A stretch of 54,039 bases of DNA from Cupriavidus consociatus (GTDB lineage Bacteria; Pseudomonadota; Gammaproteobacteria; Burkholderiales; Burkholderiaceae): positions 6,802 to 60,840 of the forward strand of contig NZ_JAGIQA010000027.1 in assembly GCF_017814975.1 (NCBI RefSeq). The letters are read 5' to 3'. Shown here piece after piece: positions 52,418 through 54,039 of the stretch. Below the pieces are notes generated by a model. It was not told the DNA's origin and did no database searches. It saw only the letters and a list, made by a program, of their open reading frames with translations. Every line of letters begins with the position of its first letter. Within the stretch, counting starts at the first letter, position 1. Made by a program: the position numbers and the translations under genes.

Positions 52418-53170
52418 ATGAGCCGATGGGTATTCCTGCGGGGGCTGACGCGCGAGACGCGCCATTGGGGGCACCTGCCTGAGCAATGGGAAGCGGCCGG
52501 GCTGGGCCGGCCGCTGCTGCCCGACCTGCCGGGCAATGGTGCGCTGTCGGTGCAGCCATCACCCTGGAGCGTGCGCGACATGGTCAGCGCCGTGCGCCGG
52601 CAGCTGTCGACGGCCGGCGCGCGCGGGCCGTACCGCGTGCTGGCGATGTCGCTGGGCGCGATGGTGGCCACCGAATGGGCCAGCAGCTATCCGGACGAAG
52701 TCCGCGGGCTGGTGCTTGTCAATACGAGCATGCGGCCCTTCTGCACGCCGATGCAGCGGCTGCGGCCGCGCAACTGGGGCAAGCTGCTGCGCATCGCGCA
52801 GCGCTGGCACGACCGCGCCTATTGCGAGCGCACCATTCACGCCATCACCTGCGCGCGCGCGGATACGCTCACTGCCGACATCGCCGCCTGGCAAGCCATT
52901 GCCGCCGACGCGCCGGTCAGCCGCGCCTCAGCGCTGGCGCAACTGGTGGCCGCGGCACGCTATCGGGCACCGGCGAGCGCGCCTGGCTGCCCGTTGCTGC
53001 TGATTGCATCGTCATCGGACCGGCTGGTCGACCCGGCCTGCTCCGCACGCATCGGACAAGCCTGGGACGCGCCGGTGCTGACGCATCACTGGGCCGGCCA
53101 CGACCTGCCACACGACGATCCGCGCTGGTTGTGCGAAGCCGTGTCGCGCATGGGGTCAGGCGACGGCTAG
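52418..53170 (+). CDS. Alpha/beta hydrolase
   Basis: A 250-aa hydrolase of the BioH-like/serine esterase type. It starts WVFLRGLTRETRHWGHLPEQW. The nucleophile elbow is LAMSLGAMVATEW, with Ala in place of the first Gly of GxSxG. The acid lies in IASSSDRLVDPACS and the histidine in HHWAGHDLPHDDPRWL. GAGGAA precedes the chosen ATG. It follows the carboxypeptidase gene by 16 bp. Its 3' end overlaps the convergent TetR gene by 15 bases. Substrate unknown; acyl esters are likely. Confidence 0.85.
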   Translation: MSRWVFLRGLTRETRHWGHLPEQWEAAGLGRPLLPDLPGNGALSVQPSPWSVRDMVSAVRRQLSTAGARGPYRVLAMSLGAMVATEWASSYPDEVRGLVLVNTSMRPFCTPMQRLRPRNWGKLLRIAQRWHDRAYCERTIHAITCARADTLTADIAAWQAIAADAPVSRASALAQLVAAARYRAPASAPGCPLLLIASSSDRLVDPACSARIGQAWDAPVLTHHWAGHDLPHDDPRWLCEAVSRMGSGDG

Positions 53171-53743
53171 CGCCCGCTCCGCCGGCATCAGGCTGGTCAG
53201 CATCCCCGCGGCGGCGTCGAGCCGGTCCGTGGTGCCGAACAGCCGCGCACTGATCAGGCCGTTCTGCAGCGCGCCGAACGCCACCTGCGCCAGCTGCTGC
53301 GGTGGCGCCGGGTAAGGCGTCTGCCGCAGCGCCGCCGCGCGCTCGAACAGCCGCGCGAGCCATTGCTCGTTGAGGCAGACAAAGTCGCGCATCGCGCTGC
53401 GCACGGATTCCGGCAGCATCAGCACGTCCGCCCCCAGCATGCCGACCAGGCAAGCCTCGTCGCCGCCGGCGCCGGCGCGCAGGGGTGCCAGGTATTGGCG
53501 CGCCTGCTCGGCCGGCGGCAGGCTGCTGTCAATGGCGTCCAGCCGTGCCTGCCTGCGTTTGCCGTATTCGCGCACCGCTTCCAGCACCAGGTCGTCTTTC
53601 GACGGAAAGTAGTAGTGAATGCTCGAGGTCTTGACCCCGACCAGCTCCGCCAGGTCGCGATAGCTGAACCCGTTGAAGCCCCGACGGCGGATCAGCACTA
53701 GTGCATGTTCGACCAGTTCTTCACGTACAGACCGGGTTTTCAT
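53156..53743 (-). CDS. TetR-family transcriptional regulator
   Basis: A 195-aa repressor. The N-terminal helix-turn-helix is clear (ALVLIRRRGFNGFSYRDLAELVGVKTSSIHYYFPSKDDLV, about 14-53) and the ligand-binding C-terminal part resembles the NemR/AcrR-like group (TetR_C with GCLVGMLGAD-like ACLVGMLGADVLMLP). AAGGAG lies nine bases before the ATG at 53743. It overlaps the 3' end of the convergent hydrolase gene. Its target may be the small membrane-protein gene or genes beyond the window. Confidence 0.88.
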   Translation of the reverse strand: MKTRSVREELVEHALVLIRRRGFNGFSYRDLAELVGVKTSSIHYYFPSKDDLVLEAVREYGKRRQARLDAIDSSLPPAEQARQYLAPLRAGAGGDEACLVGMLGADVLMLPESVRSAMRDFVCLNEQWLARLFERAAALRQTPYPAPPQQLAQVAFGALQNGLISARLFGTTDRLDAAAGMLTSLMPAERALAVA

Positions 53744-53775
53744 GGTTTCAACTCCTTCTTTCCGCACCGCCCGGC

Positions 53776-53877
53776 TCAGGCCGGCAGCGCGCGTGCGACA
53801 AGGGTAATGAGGGACCCGCTGACCAGGCAGAGCCCTACCCATCCACCCAGGATCAGCGCAGTGTCAAGCCAACGCAT
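53776..53877 (-). CDS. 33-aa single-helix membrane protein candidate
   Basis: A 33-codon frame encoding one hydrophobic helix (ALILGGWVGLCLVSGSLITLVA) between MRWLDT and ARALPA. GGAG lies seven bases before the ATG. It lies just upstream of the TetR gene on the same strand, so it could be co-transcribed with it. Too short for family recognition. Confidence 0.4.
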   Translation of the reverse strand: MRWLDTALILGGWVGLCLVSGSLITLVARALPA

Positions 53878-53963
53878 GATCGACTCCATGAATCGGGCCG
53901 CACGCTGGCAGCCCGGTGGTTACAGGGGCCGGCAACTTGCCGGCCGTATTTCAGACGCTTGCC

Positions 53964-54039
53964 TCAGGCGAATGCGCCGTCGGTGTACGGGTCAGCCTTG
54001 CCGACACGTGCGCCATCGGTGTACGGGTCGATGCTGCGT
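53964..54039 (-). CDS. 3' end of a DPYTDGA-repeat protein (partial)
   Basis: The last 24 codons of a gene entering from the right edge, ending in two repeats of the form DPYTDGA (SIDPYTDGARVGKA, then DPYTDGAFA and the stop). I know this repeat from short secreted Burkholderiaceae proteins of unknown function, usually with an N-terminal signal peptide. The rest is outside the window. Confidence 0.7.
   Translation of the reverse strand, partial: RSIDPYTDGARVGKADPYTDGAFA

Overview
The window is high-GC DNA with long, mostly operonic genes that read like a Burkholderiaceae chromosome, closest in gene content to Cupriavidus/Ralstonia. Signs of this are the Bug/TctC solute-binding protein, a cio-type cytochrome bd, many LysR regulators, C/G-ending codons and GCGGGAGAGGG-type palindromic intergenic repeats. 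This assignment is inferred from content; no 16S or marker search was possible. No tRNA, rRNA, CRISPR array or intact insertion sequence was seen.

Region 1 (1-8.0 kb) is core metabolism. A partly duplicated, palindrome-rich leader precedes a valine-catabolism operon (mmsB, enoyl-CoA hydratase, 3-hydroxyisobutyryl-CoA hydrolase). A convergent AlaC-type aminotransferase and a lipoprotein follow. Next is a His-rich PadR repressor with a siderophore-interacting flavoreductase, resembling E. coli YqjI/YqjH (NfeR/NfeF), with a 30-bp perfect palindrome in front. An outer-membrane beta-barrel candidate closes the region.

Region 2 (8.0-28.4 kb, all minus strand) is an ABC-transporter-dependent (group 2 type) capsule locus. 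In transcription order it holds kpsM-T-E-D, three polymer-specific genes in AT-rich DNA, kdsA, a kpsU-kdsC fusion, kpsF, kpsC and kpsS. KpsF, KdsA, KdsC and KpsU together supply CMP-Kdo for the KpsC/KpsS poly-Kdo linker, and KpsD-E-M-T export the polymer. Beyond kpsS lie a tightly coupled membrane protein / alpha-beta hydrolase / cytochrome P450 trio and a separate AT-rich hydrolase gene. These are the most unusual part of the window.

Region 3 (29.2-38.9 kb) holds a likely galactarate/glucarate catabolic operon (Bug binding protein, GarD, aldehyde dehydrogenase, HpaI-type aldolase, FAD oxidoreductase), with a metallo-beta-lactamase-fold hydrolase at its end and a divergent LysR regulator. A TauE/SafE permease is convergent with that regulator.

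Region 4 (39.3-54.0 kb) starts with cioAB plus a 42-aa third subunit candidate. Next come an accessory stretch of small lipoproteins, a broken phosphodiesterase-LamG gene, a Tat-exported phospholipase C and a GINT1-like glycosyltransferase. The window ends with a LysR / zinc carboxypeptidase / alpha-beta hydrolase / TetR block and the 3' end of a DPYTDGA-repeat protein.
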